Source: an uncultured Lentisphaerota bacterium (GTDB lineage: Bacteria > Verrucomicrobiota > Lentisphaeria > Oligosphaerales > CAITYL01). From it: a DNA stretch of 33,217 nucleotides. Shown one piece after another: positions 21,768 to 31,132 of this stretch. Under the pieces are notes generated by a model. It was not told the DNA's origin. It did no database searches and worked only from the letters and a program-made list of their open reading frames with translations. Numbering within the stretch: position 1 is the stretch's first letter; every line of letters begins with the position of its first letter. The stretch is taken from NCBI GenBank assembly GCA_903896595.1, contig CAITYL010000224.1, positions 1 to 33,217 of the forward strand, given 5' to 3'. Both the position numbers and the translations under genes were made by a program.

Positions 21768-22464
21768 GCCCTCCTCCGCCACTGAATTAATCATCGCTTT
21801 GGACGTGGACACCTTGGACGAGGCCCGTGACATCGTCCACCGGATCGGTCCGGCAGGGGTCTGGTACAAAGTTGGCAAACAGTTGTTTACCCGGCACGGC
21901 CCGGACAGCGTCCGCTTCCTCAAGGCCGCCGGCAAGCAGGTCTTTCTCGACCTCAAATTCCACGACATCCCCAACACCGTCGCCCAGGCCGTGCGGGCCG
22001 CGGCCGCCATCGGCGCCGACCTGACCAATGTCCACGCCAGCGGCGGGCCGGCCATGCTGGCCGCCGCCGCCCAGGCCGCCTTCGAAAGCCACATTCTATT
22101 GGTGGCCGTCACCGTCTTGACCAGCTTGGGCAATAGCGACTTACAAGCCATCGGCTGTCCTCCTGACACCGGCGCTCAAGCCCTGCGACTGGCGGGTTTG
22201 GCCAAGGACGCCGGTTGTCATGGTGTGGTCTGTTCCGCCCATGAAATCGCCGCCATGCGCGACGCCTATGGCGACGCATTCATGCTGGTTGTCCCCGGCA
22301 TCCGTCCCGCCGGCGCCGGACTCGATGACCAAAAACGCGTGATGACCCCGGCCGCCGCCGCTGCCGCAGGCGCCCGCTTCATTGTCGTCGGCCGGCCGGT
22401 CACCCAGGCCGCCGATCCGGCCGCCGCCGCCGCCGCCGTACGCGCCGAGCTTACTCCAGCGTAA
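21766..22464 (+). CDS. pyrF: Orotidine 5'-phosphate decarboxylase
   Basis: A 232-residue PyrF, which decarboxylates OMP to UMP, the last step of de novo pyrimidine synthesis. The catalytic motif DLKFHDIPNTV (Asp62, Lys64, Asp67) is intact. ALDVD at the start and the phosphate-binding VVPGIRP and VVGRPVTQA at the end complete the barrel. The ATG at 21766 fits the family N-terminus; the frame is open further upstream only through repeat sequence. Its 3' end overlaps the convergent PAS-like gene by 14 bp. No other pyr gene is nearby, so it stands alone. Confidence 0.95.
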   Translation: MPSSATELIIALDVDTLDEARDIVHRIGPAGVWYKVGKQLFTRHGPDSVRFLKAAGKQVFLDLKFHDIPNTVAQAVRAAAAIGADLTNVHASGGPAMLAAAAQAAFESHILLVAVTVLTSLGNSDLQAIGCPPDTGAQALRLAGLAKDAGCHGVVCSAHEIAAMRDAYGDAFMLVVPGIRPAGAGLDDQKRVMTPAAAAAAGARFIVVGRPVTQAADPAAAAAAVRAELTPA

Positions 22465-23623
22465 TCAGCGTCACGGACGACTCTTTGTCGGCACCGATCG
22501 CGAGTACTTTGTGCGCCACCCGACGGCCACCGGGCAGATCCACGGCCTCACGCTCACGTTCCGAGCTGAGAAACCGGTGCAACGCCGAGCCCGGCAGAAC
22601 CTGCGAACTCCGACCGACCAGGGCGCGCCCCGAGGCATTGGCGCCCAGCAGGTGCAATTCGTGGTCCACCAAAACGGCGGGCATCCGCAAGGTTTCCATC
22701 TCCGTCAGCATCACGTCGCGCACATTCTCCAAACTGCGAATGCGGGTTGCCGACCGACGTTCCACCTCCTCCGTGCGGTCCTGAATGCGCTTCTCAAATT
22801 CAACCGTGATTTTTTCCGAAGCCGCCGCCGGACTGCTGCGCCCCAAATTCACATCCACGACCACGTCATGAACAAACTCACGAAAGGGCGGTGCCTCTCC
22901 GAGAGTTGCATTTCCCCCACCCCCACCAGCGCCGCCATCACTCTGGCCAACCCCGGCCGCCACTTGGCCCGCGGATGCCGTCGGCACCGCGGCCTTTACC
23001 GGTACGTCCTCATACAAATCCGGTAAATCCCCGGACAAATCCCAGACATTTCCCTTGATCTTCGCCGCCGCCCCGGCCGCCGGGGCGGCGGATCCCGTTC
23101 CGCTTCCCCCACCGCTGTTGCCCGAACCGCCGGCTCCTCCCACTGCCGCGGCGGCGGCAGTGTTAATCAGACCAATCTTCTGCTGGCTTTCCCGGATACT
23201 GCGAACCCCCTCCTGCTCCAACAACGCCTGCAAACCGCGCTCGGCCACGTCATCCCCCGGCTTGACCAAAATCTGCACCAGCTTGCGAATTTCGTCCGCG
23301 GTCACCCCGGCGACGATGATAATCCCTGAAACATGCTTATCAGAAAATACTTGCGACAAGCGTTGAAACAGCGAATTGCCCGGCTCCAGCGGCGTGGTCC
23401 CGTAGCGCACCAACCCGTTCAGGAAGAACAGGCGGATTTCCTTGAGGTCGCGCAGGCAACCTTCGATCAACGGCAACTGCTCCCGGATCACCCGCGCCAC
23501 CACCGGATGATTGGGCCCATAGGTCAGGGACGTGTTATAAAGCGCCCCCAAGGTCCGGACCATCGCCGCGACATCGTTCACCCGCTCGGGCACCGCCGCT
23601 CCAACCTGCGTTTCCACTGCCAT
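22451..23623 (-). CDS. Unknown protein with a C-terminal PAS-like domain
   Basis: A 390-residue protein starting at 23623 (MAVETQVGAAVPERV), where a purine-rich GGGGGTGG precedes the ATG; the frame continues upstream but without a likely start. Residues 1-150 form a helical region with GALYNTSLTYGPNHPVV. I have seen similar stretches in signalling proteins but cannot name a domain. Then follows a low-complexity linker rich in Gly, Ala and Ser. A charged helix, possibly a short coiled coil (EKRIQDRTEEVERRSATRI), leads to a C-terminal PAS-like segment (MPAVLVDHELHLLGANASGRALVG). It has no kinase or cyclase output domain, so a sensory or adaptor role is a guess. It overlaps pyrF tail-to-tail. 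Confidence 0.72.
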   Translation of the reverse strand: MAVETQVGAAVPERVNDVAAMVRTLGALYNTSLTYGPNHPVVARVIREQLPLIEGCLRDLKEIRLFFLNGLVRYGTTPLEPGNSLFQRLSQVFSDKHVSGIIIVAGVTADEIRKLVQILVKPGDDVAERGLQALLEQEGVRSIRESQQKIGLINTAAAAAVGGAGGSGNSGGGSGTGSAAPAAGAAAKIKGNVWDLSGDLPDLYEDVPVKAAVPTASAGQVAAGVGQSDGGAGGGGGNATLGEAPPFREFVHDVVVDVNLGRSSPAAASEKITVEFEKRIQDRTEEVERRSATRIRSLENVRDVMLTEMETLRMPAVLVDHELHLLGANASGRALVGRSSQVLPGSALHRFLSSEREREAVDLPGGRRVAHKVLAIGADKESSVTLITLE

Positions 23624-23779
23624 AACCACCCCCAAAAAAGTCAAGCCGGCTACTGTCGGCCACCCAATATTTATCAAATCACCAAACCGCTGACCACTCG
23701 TAAGGTAACCGTTATCCGCCCAAGTTGCCACCCCGCACAAAAACACACCGTAGCCGGTCTGTGCCTTGGCGTTGCTTGA

Positions 23780-26700
23780 TCATTTGGCGTCCAGATCCCG
23801 GAAGTAGTGCTCGACCATTTCCCGGTAGGCATCGTCGCGGATTTGTCCGAGATCCACATCCTGGACGGTGGCGCCGCCACGGGTCTCCCGGCCGTCGAGA
23901 CTGGGTTCCAGCACGGTGCCGCCATCGCCGCCGATCCGCACCTGTTCCAACTCCCGCAGTACCTTGCGCGCCAATGGGGCGAAAGCCGGCAATTGCCGCG
24001 CCGCCTCCAACTTACGGAGTTCGCGCGTCACCTCGTCCAAACCGCCGGTACCGAGATACAACAGGCGGGACCGGGTGTACAAGGCCTCTGCCTCCTGGCG
24101 CAGCGCCACCGGGTTGGGGGCATGGTCACCCACATAGGCGTCGCGCCGGGGCGCCTGGCCAAACATGCCGGCGCTTTCCGACTGGCCGCCCACTTTGCCG
24201 CCCCCGGTGGCGCGCGCGTCCAGCGTGGAATCGGCCGCCTCATTCACCTGTCCCTTTTGAAAGGCGTCATGGGTGCGCCGAGCCTTGGCTTCGGTGCCTT
24301 CCAGCCCCTTGGCCTGATCTTCCACCATTTCCCCATTGGACTGTCCCTCGCGCCCGGCCCCGCTACGCCCGGTCATCTCGTTGTCGTTGGGCCTCATATT
24401 GCCGGACTTGCCCTTGGCGCCAAAACTGGGCATCGGCCCGTCCATGATGCCCCAGCCCATCTCTCCATCGGCCATCATGTTGTTGCCGGTGGTGTCCTGG
24501 GATTGTTCGGCAATGGACTGCGCCTGCTCCAACAGGTCACCCACAATGTCCTCCAACTCATCCGGCAACGGCACCAGCGGCATATTGGGGAACTCGTCGG
24601 CGTCAAAACTCTCCATGTTCCACACGATATTGTCAGGGATATTGGGCAACCACATTTCCACATCCTTGACGCGTTCCTTGGTGTTGCGGATGGCCTCCAA
24701 CAGGCTGTCCTCCTTCTGCACGGCGATTTCCATCGACGGCGCATCGGCGCTATTGGCCGCCTGCTGGACGTCCTCGAAAATCTCACGCATTCGCGAGTTG
24801 AGCTCGTTGCAGACGGGCAGATCGGGAAACTGATAGAGGTCCTGGGCGAGTTTCTCGACCAGGTCGGCCATCGGCTTTTGCTCGGCGTCCATGGCGGCCA
24901 ACTCCTTGCGGGCGGCATCATCCAAGGCGCCCTTGGCGGCCAGGGCGCGGGTGGTTTCGACGATCTTGGCCTGCTGCCGCTCCAGTTTGCCCAACGCGTC
25001 ATCCACGGCGGCAATGGTCTTGGCAGCGGCGACAGCCTCCTGTTTGGCGTTCTCCACCGCCCAGCGATTGAGAATGTCCAGTGCCTGAAACAACCCCTTG
25101 AGCGCCAATGTTTCCTGCTCAGCGGCCCGGCCGGCCTCGGCCGCTTCAAGCGCCTCGGCGGCCGCCAGCATGGCCTCGTAAACCCCGACCTTGTTAAGGA
25201 GTTCGCGAGCCTGGCGCAAACGGCCGGCAAACGCCTCGTCACCGGGCGCCAGCAGCAGATCGGCGGCCTGTTCCTCGAACGCGGTCAGCTCCGTGGCCAG
25301 CGCGTCCTGGCGCCGCGCCAGCAACAAGGCGCCAGCCCGGGCCGTCTTTTCCGGTTGCTTGGCCAGGGCGTGAGTCCCGGTCAGGGTCTGACGCTGGCCG
25401 TCGGCCAGGCGCCGCAGCAGGGTCAGCAGGTCGGTCTTTTCCTGGTGCCGGCTTTCGCCAGCGAGGGAATCGGCGCCGCCCGTCAGCCTGGCCAGAATGC
25501 CATTTTCAAGCATGTCCGCCTGATGTAGCGCCTGGCCCCGCCCACCGGGCGGGGCGGCGCCGGCCGCATCGAGGCTGGCCACCGCCTTGGTCATCGCGCC
25601 ATCCGCCAGTTCGGCCAGCAGAACAGCCACCTCGCCCAACGCAGCGCCTTGGGTGGCCAACTGCACAGACGTGCTGCGAATTTTTTCCTGCACGGCGCGG
25701 GCGGCCCGCACGGGTGCCTCGGCCACCGCGCCGCCGGCAGCGGCGGCCTCGGCCAAACGCCGGGTCTCGCGCAGGTTATCACGCTGCCACTGGATCAGTT
25801 CGGCCAGGGTCGCCTGGGCGCCCTGTGCCTGACCGCGCCGTTCCTGGGCGAGGTCGCGCCGGTCTTCGAGGCGGATCTCCAGCACAGAGGTAAAGGCGCG
25901 GCGGGCAGCGGCCCGCGGACCATAGTCTTCGGCAAAACCGCGCAACCGCACCGTCGTGCCCGGCCGCAGCCCCAGCGGGGCCAATTCCAACTTAAGCCGG
26001 CTGCGCCATTGCCGCCCCCCGGCTTGGCCGACCGCATCCTGCGTCACCACATCGCGCGGCGGGCCGATGTCCGGCAACAGTTGCAGACCGATCCGGGCCA
26101 CACCATAATCATCCATCGCCAGGAGCCCCGGCGCCAGCCCGGCACTGGGGGTGGCCACCAGCGGCCCGCGGGTTTCCCACCATTGCACCCGCGGCGGCGC
26201 ATCGGGCATGGGACGCAAAGGCAGCGGCGAGATCCCGGTCAGCTTGTGCCGGTCCGTCAACTCCACCGCCAGCCCCCCCCCGTCCGGCATGATCCACGTC
26301 AAAGAGAATGCCTCACCAGCCGCGGGCGCCGCCGCCCATTCACGGGCGCCGTCCCCGAGCAGGCGGGCACGGGTCAACGCGGTGCCGCCCCGGCCCTCCA
26401 GGGTAACCTTGGCGCCGGCCGGCACCTCCAACGACGGTGCCTGCCGGTCCAAGGTCACCGTGGGCAGATGCGTATAGGCGGGCGGCTCAACCACGGCCTT
26501 CCAAGCCGCCAACACCGGCGGCAACGCCAGTTCCAGTCGGAACCATGAGGAGCGGTCATCGCCGGCCAGCACCCGGTAGCGTCCGTCCAAAACCGCGGAC
26601 GGGACCGACCACTCCCACCAAACCCCGGTGCCAGCGCCCCCCAACGTTTCCTTCCGCACCACCGTCATGGCCTGGGTCCAGCTTTCACCGCCCTGCCCCG

Positions 26701-27394
26701 CAAACTCAAGGACCACCCCCGCCGGGGCCTTCCCGCCGATGCACGCCTGCACCGACCACGGATCGCCACGCCGGACCGCCGTGTCGCCGGGCAGCACCCG
26801 CAACACCCGGGTGGCCGCATAGGCCGCTTCGCCGCGGACGGGAAACAAGGCGCGCCGCCAGGACTGCGCCGTGGCCGGCGGATCCACTAGATAAAGCACC
26901 CCCAAAAGCAACGTCGCCAAAGCTGCTGCCATCGCCAAGCCGGCCAGCCGGCCGGCGGGGTGAATTCGATAAAATCGGGGTTCAGGATGCCGCGCCCGCA
27001 ACTCTTCCAGTAATTGCGCCGCCACGGCCCGTGCCGCCGGGTCCGCGGACTCCGCCAATTGCACCGCGTTGACCAGGCGGTTGTCAACCTCCGGCAACCC
27101 ACGCTCGATCAGCAGTGCCAGCGCCGAATCCTGCCACCGCCGACGCAACACCCCCATCAGTGCCACCCCGGTCGCCAGCAACACCCCCACGCCCCCAGCC
27201 CACGCGCACCAACAGCATGCCGGCGGCAACCGCCACGCCCGGTCAACCGCCGTGAACACGGCCAGCCAAATCGCCGCCGCCGCCAAAAACGCGGCCGCCA
27301 CTTCCGCCAGCCGCAGCAACGTCACGCGCCGCCGCGCCTGGTCCAATCTCCCACGCCAATACGCCAAAGACTCCATTACAGAAACATAATCCAT
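23780..27394 (-). CDS. Large DUF4175-like membrane and coiled-coil protein
   Basis: A 1204-residue protein. Three hydrophobic segments near residues 30-50, 60-82 and 148-170 anchor the N-terminus, with LIERGLPEVDNRLVNAVQLAE between the second and third; this layout recalls DUF4175-type proteins. Residues ~180-480 look like an extracytoplasmic beta-rich region. The central part (about 490-900) is long and alanine-, glutamate- and glutamine-rich with coiled-coil character. The C-terminal third is Met-, Gly- and Asp-rich with low-complexity patches. Function is unknown; similar proteins in PVC bacteria often lie near MoxR/BatA-type genes, but none is here. The start at 27394 has no clear ribosome binding site, and an in-frame ATG at 27376 is possible. 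Confidence 0.75.
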   Translation of the reverse strand: MDYVSVMESLAYWRGRLDQARRRVTLLRLAEVAAAFLAAAAIWLAVFTAVDRAWRLPPACCWCAWAGGVGVLLATGVALMGVLRRRWQDSALALLIERGLPEVDNRLVNAVQLAESADPAARAVAAQLLEELRARHPEPRFYRIHPAGRLAGLAMAAALATLLLGVLYLVDPPATAQSWRRALFPVRGEAAYAATRVLRVLPGDTAVRRGDPWSVQACIGGKAPAGVVLEFAGQGGESWTQAMTVVRKETLGGAGTGVWWEWSVPSAVLDGRYRVLAGDDRSSWFRLELALPPVLAAWKAVVEPPAYTHLPTVTLDRQAPSLEVPAGAKVTLEGRGGTALTRARLLGDGAREWAAAPAAGEAFSLTWIMPDGGGLAVELTDRHKLTGISPLPLRPMPDAPPRVQWWETRGPLVATPSAGLAPGLLAMDDYGVARIGLQLLPDIGPPRDVVTQDAVGQAGGRQWRSRLKLELAPLGLRPGTTVRLRGFAEDYGPRAAARRAFTSVLEIRLEDRRDLAQERRGQAQGAQATLAELIQWQRDNLRETRRLAEAAAAGGAVAEAPVRAARAVQEKIRSTSVQLATQGAALGEVAVLLAELADGAMTKAVASLDAAGAAPPGGRGQALHQADMLENGILARLTGGADSLAGESRHQEKTDLLTLLRRLADGQRQTLTGTHALAKQPEKTARAGALLLARRQDALATELTAFEEQAADLLLAPGDEAFAGRLRQARELLNKVGVYEAMLAAAEALEAAEAGRAAEQETLALKGLFQALDILNRWAVENAKQEAVAAAKTIAAVDDALGKLERQQAKIVETTRALAAKGALDDAARKELAAMDAEQKPMADLVEKLAQDLYQFPDLPVCNELNSRMREIFEDVQQAANSADAPSMEIAVQKEDSLLEAIRNTKERVKDVEMWLPNIPDNIVWNMESFDADEFPNMPLVPLPDELEDIVGDLLEQAQSIAEQSQDTTGNNMMADGEMGWGIMDGPMPSFGAKGKSGNMRPNDNEMTGRSGAGREGQSNGEMVEDQAKGLEGTEAKARRTHDAFQKGQVNEAADSTLDARATGGGKVGGQSESAGMFGQAPRRDAYVGDHAPNPVALRQEAEALYTRSRLLYLGTGGLDEVTRELRKLEAARQLPAFAPLARKVLRELEQVRIGGDGGTVLEPSLDGRETRGGATVQDVDLGQIRDDAYREMVEHYFRDLDAK

Positions 27395-27664
27395 CAGAAC
27401 CGGCCGGTGCCGTCTTCATGGACAAGTACGGTTGGTGCGGGTCTCCCAGTGCTGGACTATAAGTCCCCGTGGGGCCATGCAAAGAGCTTAACCGTCATCT
27501 CACCACAATCAGGGTCTGAATGGAAAATATCCAAAAGATTTCAAATCAAACAGAGTGACCTGGCTATCGGCCCGTGTCGCCAACTGACGGACGGCGACAT
27601 CAAACGCATAGCCCCTTTCTGCCCACCCCGTGAGCCCCCCCCCACCCCGCTCGCCACCCGGTAC

Positions 27665-27697
27665 AATCAAGATTGGAGCCTGTCCCCAATCTTGATT
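27665..27697. repeat. REP-like hairpin, copy 1, upstream of the RAYT gene
   Basis: A perfect 12-bp inverted repeat, AATCAAGATTGG and CCAATCTTGATT, with the 9-nt loop AGCCTGTCC. A second copy sharing a 19-bp core lies at 28806-28838. The pair brackets the transposase remnant in the same orientation, as in REP-RAYT units. The rest of the 370-bp gap 27395-27764 has a C-tract near 27627 and an AT-rich promoter region, but no gene. Confidence 0.85.
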
Positions 27698-27712
27698 TTT
27701 GCGAGCGGCTAT

Positions 27713-27740
27713 TTGACTTTCTTTTATTTGCCATTATTTT
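27713..27740 (+). promoter_or_regulatory. Probable promoter of the RAYT gene
   Basis: TTGACT (27713-27718) and TATTTT (27735-27740) are 16 bp apart in an AT-rich stretch. A good ribosome binding site, GAGAGGA (27752-27758), then precedes the ATG at 27765. Confidence 0.5.
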
Positions 27741-27764
27741 ATTAGCTTAAAGAGAGGAAACGCC

Positions 27765-28715
27765 ATGCGCCTGCCACGGCAACGGAACGACCACGAGGAC
27801 ACTCTCTACAAAATTTTCAACCGGCTGCTCGGCCGCGCGGGGGAGAATGTGCTTGACCCGCCGTCCATGAGGCGGCTGCGGCTGATCGTCAACCAGCTCT
27901 GCCGGCTCTACGTCATCAAGGTGACGCTGTTACAGGTCACCACCGACGGCTACGGTATGCTGGTGGCGGTGCCGGCGGCGACACCTTCGCGGCAAACAGT
28001 GGAGGCATGCTTCCGCACCCGCTATGGCAGCGCCGCCCCACTGCCCGACTTCGACGATCCAGCAATCTTGCGCCACTGGGCCAAGCGGTTGCGCGACGTC
28101 AGCCAGTTCGTCAAGGACATGCAGCAGCGCTTCGCCGTTTGGCTGAACCAAGTCAAAAACCAAGGCCAACGGCATGGACCAAGCTGGTGCGGCCGCTTCA
28201 AAAGCAGCATTGTTGGTTCGGCCCGGCGAGTTTTCGCGGCTTTGAACGGCAGTGCCTGGAAAGACACGCCGCGTTTCGACCGCGCCCGCCAGTGGCAAGA
28301 CCCGCGTGCGAACTCCGCATGGCGGCGCTTTTGGGATCGGCATGACATGCTGAGCGAGGTGCTGGAGACGATGGGGCAGCTCGGAGACGCCATGCTGGCG
28401 TCCATGCTGAGCGGTTCCGCTGCGCCATTAAAAAGCCCGTTCCGGCCACGAAGACACTAATCCGGCGGACAGGCGCGTCAAGACGCGTCCATAAGACACT
28501 TCGCCTTGTGGCACCGCCCCAAGGGTCAAGGGTGATGGCGCCTGCCGAGAATCGCATTTCTCCTTGTCCTGTCCGCAACTGGCGTGAGGCACCCCGAAAA
28601 AACGCAGTATCCGTGGCTGGCGACAACCCAAAACGCCGACGAACGTCGCATCCGCGCCAGTTATCAGGCGTTGTTGCCGCCGTCGGACAGCGCCAGACCC
28701 GCCAGACTTCTGTAG
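27765..28715 (+). pseudogene. Decayed REP-associated tyrosine transposase (RAYT, IS200-like)
   Basis: The open frame 27765-28460 encodes 231 residues. The segment DVSQFVKDMQQRFAVWLNQ followed by WCGRFKSSIV matches the Y1-transposase / RAYT family, where the second part is usually WxxRFKS. The catalytic His-hydrophobic-His motif, expected in a segment like SNHFHLLV, reads TDGYGMLV: both histidines are Gly. After the stop at 28460 and another about 70 bp later, the same frame reads YPWLATTQNADERRIRASYQ and ends at 28715. That resembles the C-terminal part of RAYTs, giving an original length of about 317 residues. The protein is probably inactive. Hairpins at 27665 and 28806 bracket it. The C-terminal match is weaker than the central one. 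Confidence 0.6.
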
Positions 28716-28805
28716 CGCCGAAATGACAGCAGTTTTCTCGCCATTCCAACAGGAATCCGGTTTGCCTGAGGCCTTCCGCAGCCGTACCTCAGCCCGTGCA
28801 GCAAG

Positions 28806-28838
28806 AATTCAGATTGGAGCCTGTCCCCAAGCTGGATT
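28806..28838. repeat. REP-like hairpin, copy 2, downstream of the RAYT gene
   Basis: AATTCAGATTGG and CCAAGCTGGATT form a 12-bp stem with one G-T wobble and one mismatch around the loop AGCCTGTCC, which is identical to copy 1 (27665-27697). The shared core is 19 bp. The rest of 28716-29020 has no gene that I can see. Confidence 0.8.
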
Positions 28839-29020
28839 CCTGTAATAAACCACGTTTCGGCTACGACTCCATCGGATTAGGGCTTAGGCCAAGGAAAAGA
28901 CGAAATAAGTTTACCCCAAAATTTACATAGCGAAACACAAAAACTCAGGCAAACACGGGGGTAGTCGATGCCCTGTGGGATGAATGCGACAATATTTCAT
29001 GAATATTACAGACTAGTCGG

Positions 29021-30838
29021 TCACCCCGCCGTTTCAATGGCGGCACGGCGGGTTTGGGCGGCGTGCAGACGGGCGGCGTCGAATTTGGCCCGCCTGTCAA
29101 AGGTAAAAACGCCGTTCTGCTCCTGATAAACGTCAGTGAGCTGGGTGTAGCAGTAGCCAAACATGCGGGGATCGTCGAGCAGAACGTCGCACAGTCCAGC
29201 GAAACGCGTATAGAACTCGTCTAGGGCCTTGGGCCGGTCGCCATAGCCCCATGAAGCCTCGCCCGGCTTGGCGTCAGGGTTCCACCAGATGCCGCCAAAC
29301 TCACTGACGAAATAGGGCTGGCCGTTGTACGGCTGGGACCATGCCTGCTCCGCCGGCACGTCGGGACGCGGATTGAAATAGGGATGGCCCTGGGGCAGGC
29401 CGGCATAATGCGCCCGGAACGTGATGGGGTCCTGCTCGTAGTCGTGGGCGTCCCAAATATCGGTTTCCTGAACACGATGGGAATAGCCGCTGGTGTCGAG
29501 GACCGGCCGGGTGGTGTCCATCGCCTTGGCGGCCAAAAAGATGCCGCGAGTGACATCGTCCAGAACGGTGATGCGGTCATGCAACCGCTGATGGGTCTCA
29601 TTGAGCCCGCACCAACCGACCAAAGCGGGATGGCTGTAGTCGCGCATGACCGCCTCCAGCCACTGGGTGATGTAGGTGGCGCCGGGCTGCTGATGATCGC
29701 CATCGGGTCCGAAACCGTTGCACCCCCAGTCGGCAAACTCGCCCCACACCAGGTACCCGAGCCGGTCAGCGTGGTAAAGGAAGCGCTCCTCAAACACCTT
29801 TTGGTGCAACCTGGCGCCATTGAAACCAACCGCCATGGACAGTTCAATGTCGCGAATCAGGGCGGCATCATCGGGCGCGGTGAGAATACCGTCGGGATAG
29901 TACCCTTGGTCGAGCACCAGCCGCTGGAAGACCGGGCGGCCATTGATCTTGATGGCAAAACCGTCCAGCTCGACACTTCGCAGGCCGGCATAACTGGTGA
30001 AGGCGTCCGTCACGGCGCCCGCGGCGTCCAGCAACTCCACCTGCAGGTCATAAAGCCAAGGGCTGCCCGGCTCCCAGAGGTGAACGTGGGCGGCGGGAAT
30101 AACGAGAAACAACCGCGCCGACAGCTCACCGCGCCAGGCGGTCTCCGTCACCGTCACGGTCCGGCCGGCGGCCGACAGGGTGACCCGCACCGTGCCGGCG
30201 CGCAAGCCGGCGCCGGAGAAGGCGCGGATGGGCAGTTCCAGATCAAAACCGCCACGCCCCACATCCGGGGTGATGCGCGGCCGCAGAAACTGGGTCTCCG
30301 GCACGGCCTCCAGCCACACCGTCTGCCAGATGCCGGTGGTACGGGTGTAAAGGCAACTGTGACGCCCGTACTGTGCCGACTGCTTGCCCCCCGGTTGCGG
30401 CCGGCGGTTATCATCCCGCGCCCGGACCACAATCACGGCCTCCTCGCCCGGTGCCGCCACGTCGCGGAGTTCGCAGTTGAACGGGGTGAAACCGCCCCGG
30501 TGACGAACGACCTCGCGACCATTCACCCACACCGTGGTGTCATAGTCCACCGCCTGAAAATGCAGCAATACCTGCCGGCCCGCCCAGGCCTGCGGAATCC
30601 GCACCGTCCGCCGATACCAGACCGCATTCATAAAATCTTCATGGCCAATGCCGGACAAGGAGGACTCGGGACAGAACGGCACCGTGATCCGGCCCGCCAG
30701 CGGTCGTTCGCGCAGCCCGCGCTCCAGGCCGCTGTCGCCGGCATCGATCTCGAACTCCCATTCGCCGTTCAGATTGAGCCAGTCGGCACGAACAAACTGC
30801 GGCCGGGGATATTCGGGACGGGGAAGCGGGGTGCTCAT
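29021..30838 (-). CDS. Glycoside hydrolase family 2 protein (beta-galactosidase/glucuronidase-like)
   Basis: A 605-residue GH2 enzyme with no signal peptide, so it is probably cytoplasmic. The N-terminal sugar-binding domain has LNGEWEFEID and VWVNGREVVRHRGGFTPF. An immunoglobulin-like domain follows, then the TIM barrel. The acid/base is Glu414 in GWCGLNE and the nucleophile Glu513 in FVSEFGG, both intact. The length is typical of beta-glucuronidase-like members rather than the 1000-residue LacZ type, but substrate cannot be assigned. AGGAG lies 9 nt before the ATG at 30838. The divergent AraC-family gene next door is the likely regulator. Confidence 0.9.
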   Translation of the reverse strand: MSTPLPRPEYPRPQFVRADWLNLNGEWEFEIDAGDSGLERGLRERPLAGRITVPFCPESSLSGIGHEDFMNAVWYRRTVRIPQAWAGRQVLLHFQAVDYDTTVWVNGREVVRHRGGFTPFNCELRDVAAPGEEAVIVVRARDDNRRPQPGGKQSAQYGRHSCLYTRTTGIWQTVWLEAVPETQFLRPRITPDVGRGGFDLELPIRAFSGAGLRAGTVRVTLSAAGRTVTVTETAWRGELSARLFLVIPAAHVHLWEPGSPWLYDLQVELLDAAGAVTDAFTSYAGLRSVELDGFAIKINGRPVFQRLVLDQGYYPDGILTAPDDAALIRDIELSMAVGFNGARLHQKVFEERFLYHADRLGYLVWGEFADWGCNGFGPDGDHQQPGATYITQWLEAVMRDYSHPALVGWCGLNETHQRLHDRITVLDDVTRGIFLAAKAMDTTRPVLDTSGYSHRVQETDIWDAHDYEQDPITFRAHYAGLPQGHPYFNPRPDVPAEQAWSQPYNGQPYFVSEFGGIWWNPDAKPGEASWGYGDRPKALDEFYTRFAGLCDVLLDDPRMFGYCYTQLTDVYQEQNGVFTFDRRAKFDAARLHAAQTRRAAIETAG

Positions 30839-30885
30839 TGATCTTATTCTCCTGGAACGGATTAGTTGGCATTGTCGGCCGTTAA

Positions 30886-31024
30886 GACTCTTGCGACCAT
30901 TAGGACCTTTGGGACCAGTGGGACAAAAAAATACCGCCGCCCAAAACCGGCGGGGGTGTTGGCGGCGGCCGGGTGGTCGGCCGGCCCAAGCGTCCCACTG
31001 GTCCCAAGAGTCCTCATGGTCCTA
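30886..31024. repeat. Inverted pair of 9-bp tandem repeat arrays
   Basis: Four 9-bp units of the form GACCAGTGG plus GAC run from 30886 to 30924. A complementary set, GTCCCACTG and variants, runs from 30992 to about 31024. The inner 16 bp of each, TTGGGACCAGTGGGAC (30909-30924) and its exact complement (30992-31007), form a large inverted repeat with a 67-bp spacer. The element fills the gap between the divergent GH2 and AraC genes. A third array of the same unit is at 33066-33104. Confidence 0.85.
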
Positions 31025-31132
31025 TCCTCGCCCGGCCGCACGTTTCCCCTTCGTAAAAGAAAACACTACAGCTTGGGAAACAGCCGTCGCCTGATTACAT
31101 TGCCCAAAATACCACATGCCGTGCATTCTGAA

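Noticed and set aside
27665-27697. Hairpin followed by a T-rich stretch as a terminator
   Set aside because: It lies between divergent genes and so follows no gene on either strand. A matching copy at 28806 makes a REP-type repeat the better explanation.
28198-28749. A 183-codon open frame on the minus strand
   Set aside because: It is antisense to the transposase remnant, and the plus frame has family motifs while this one has none.
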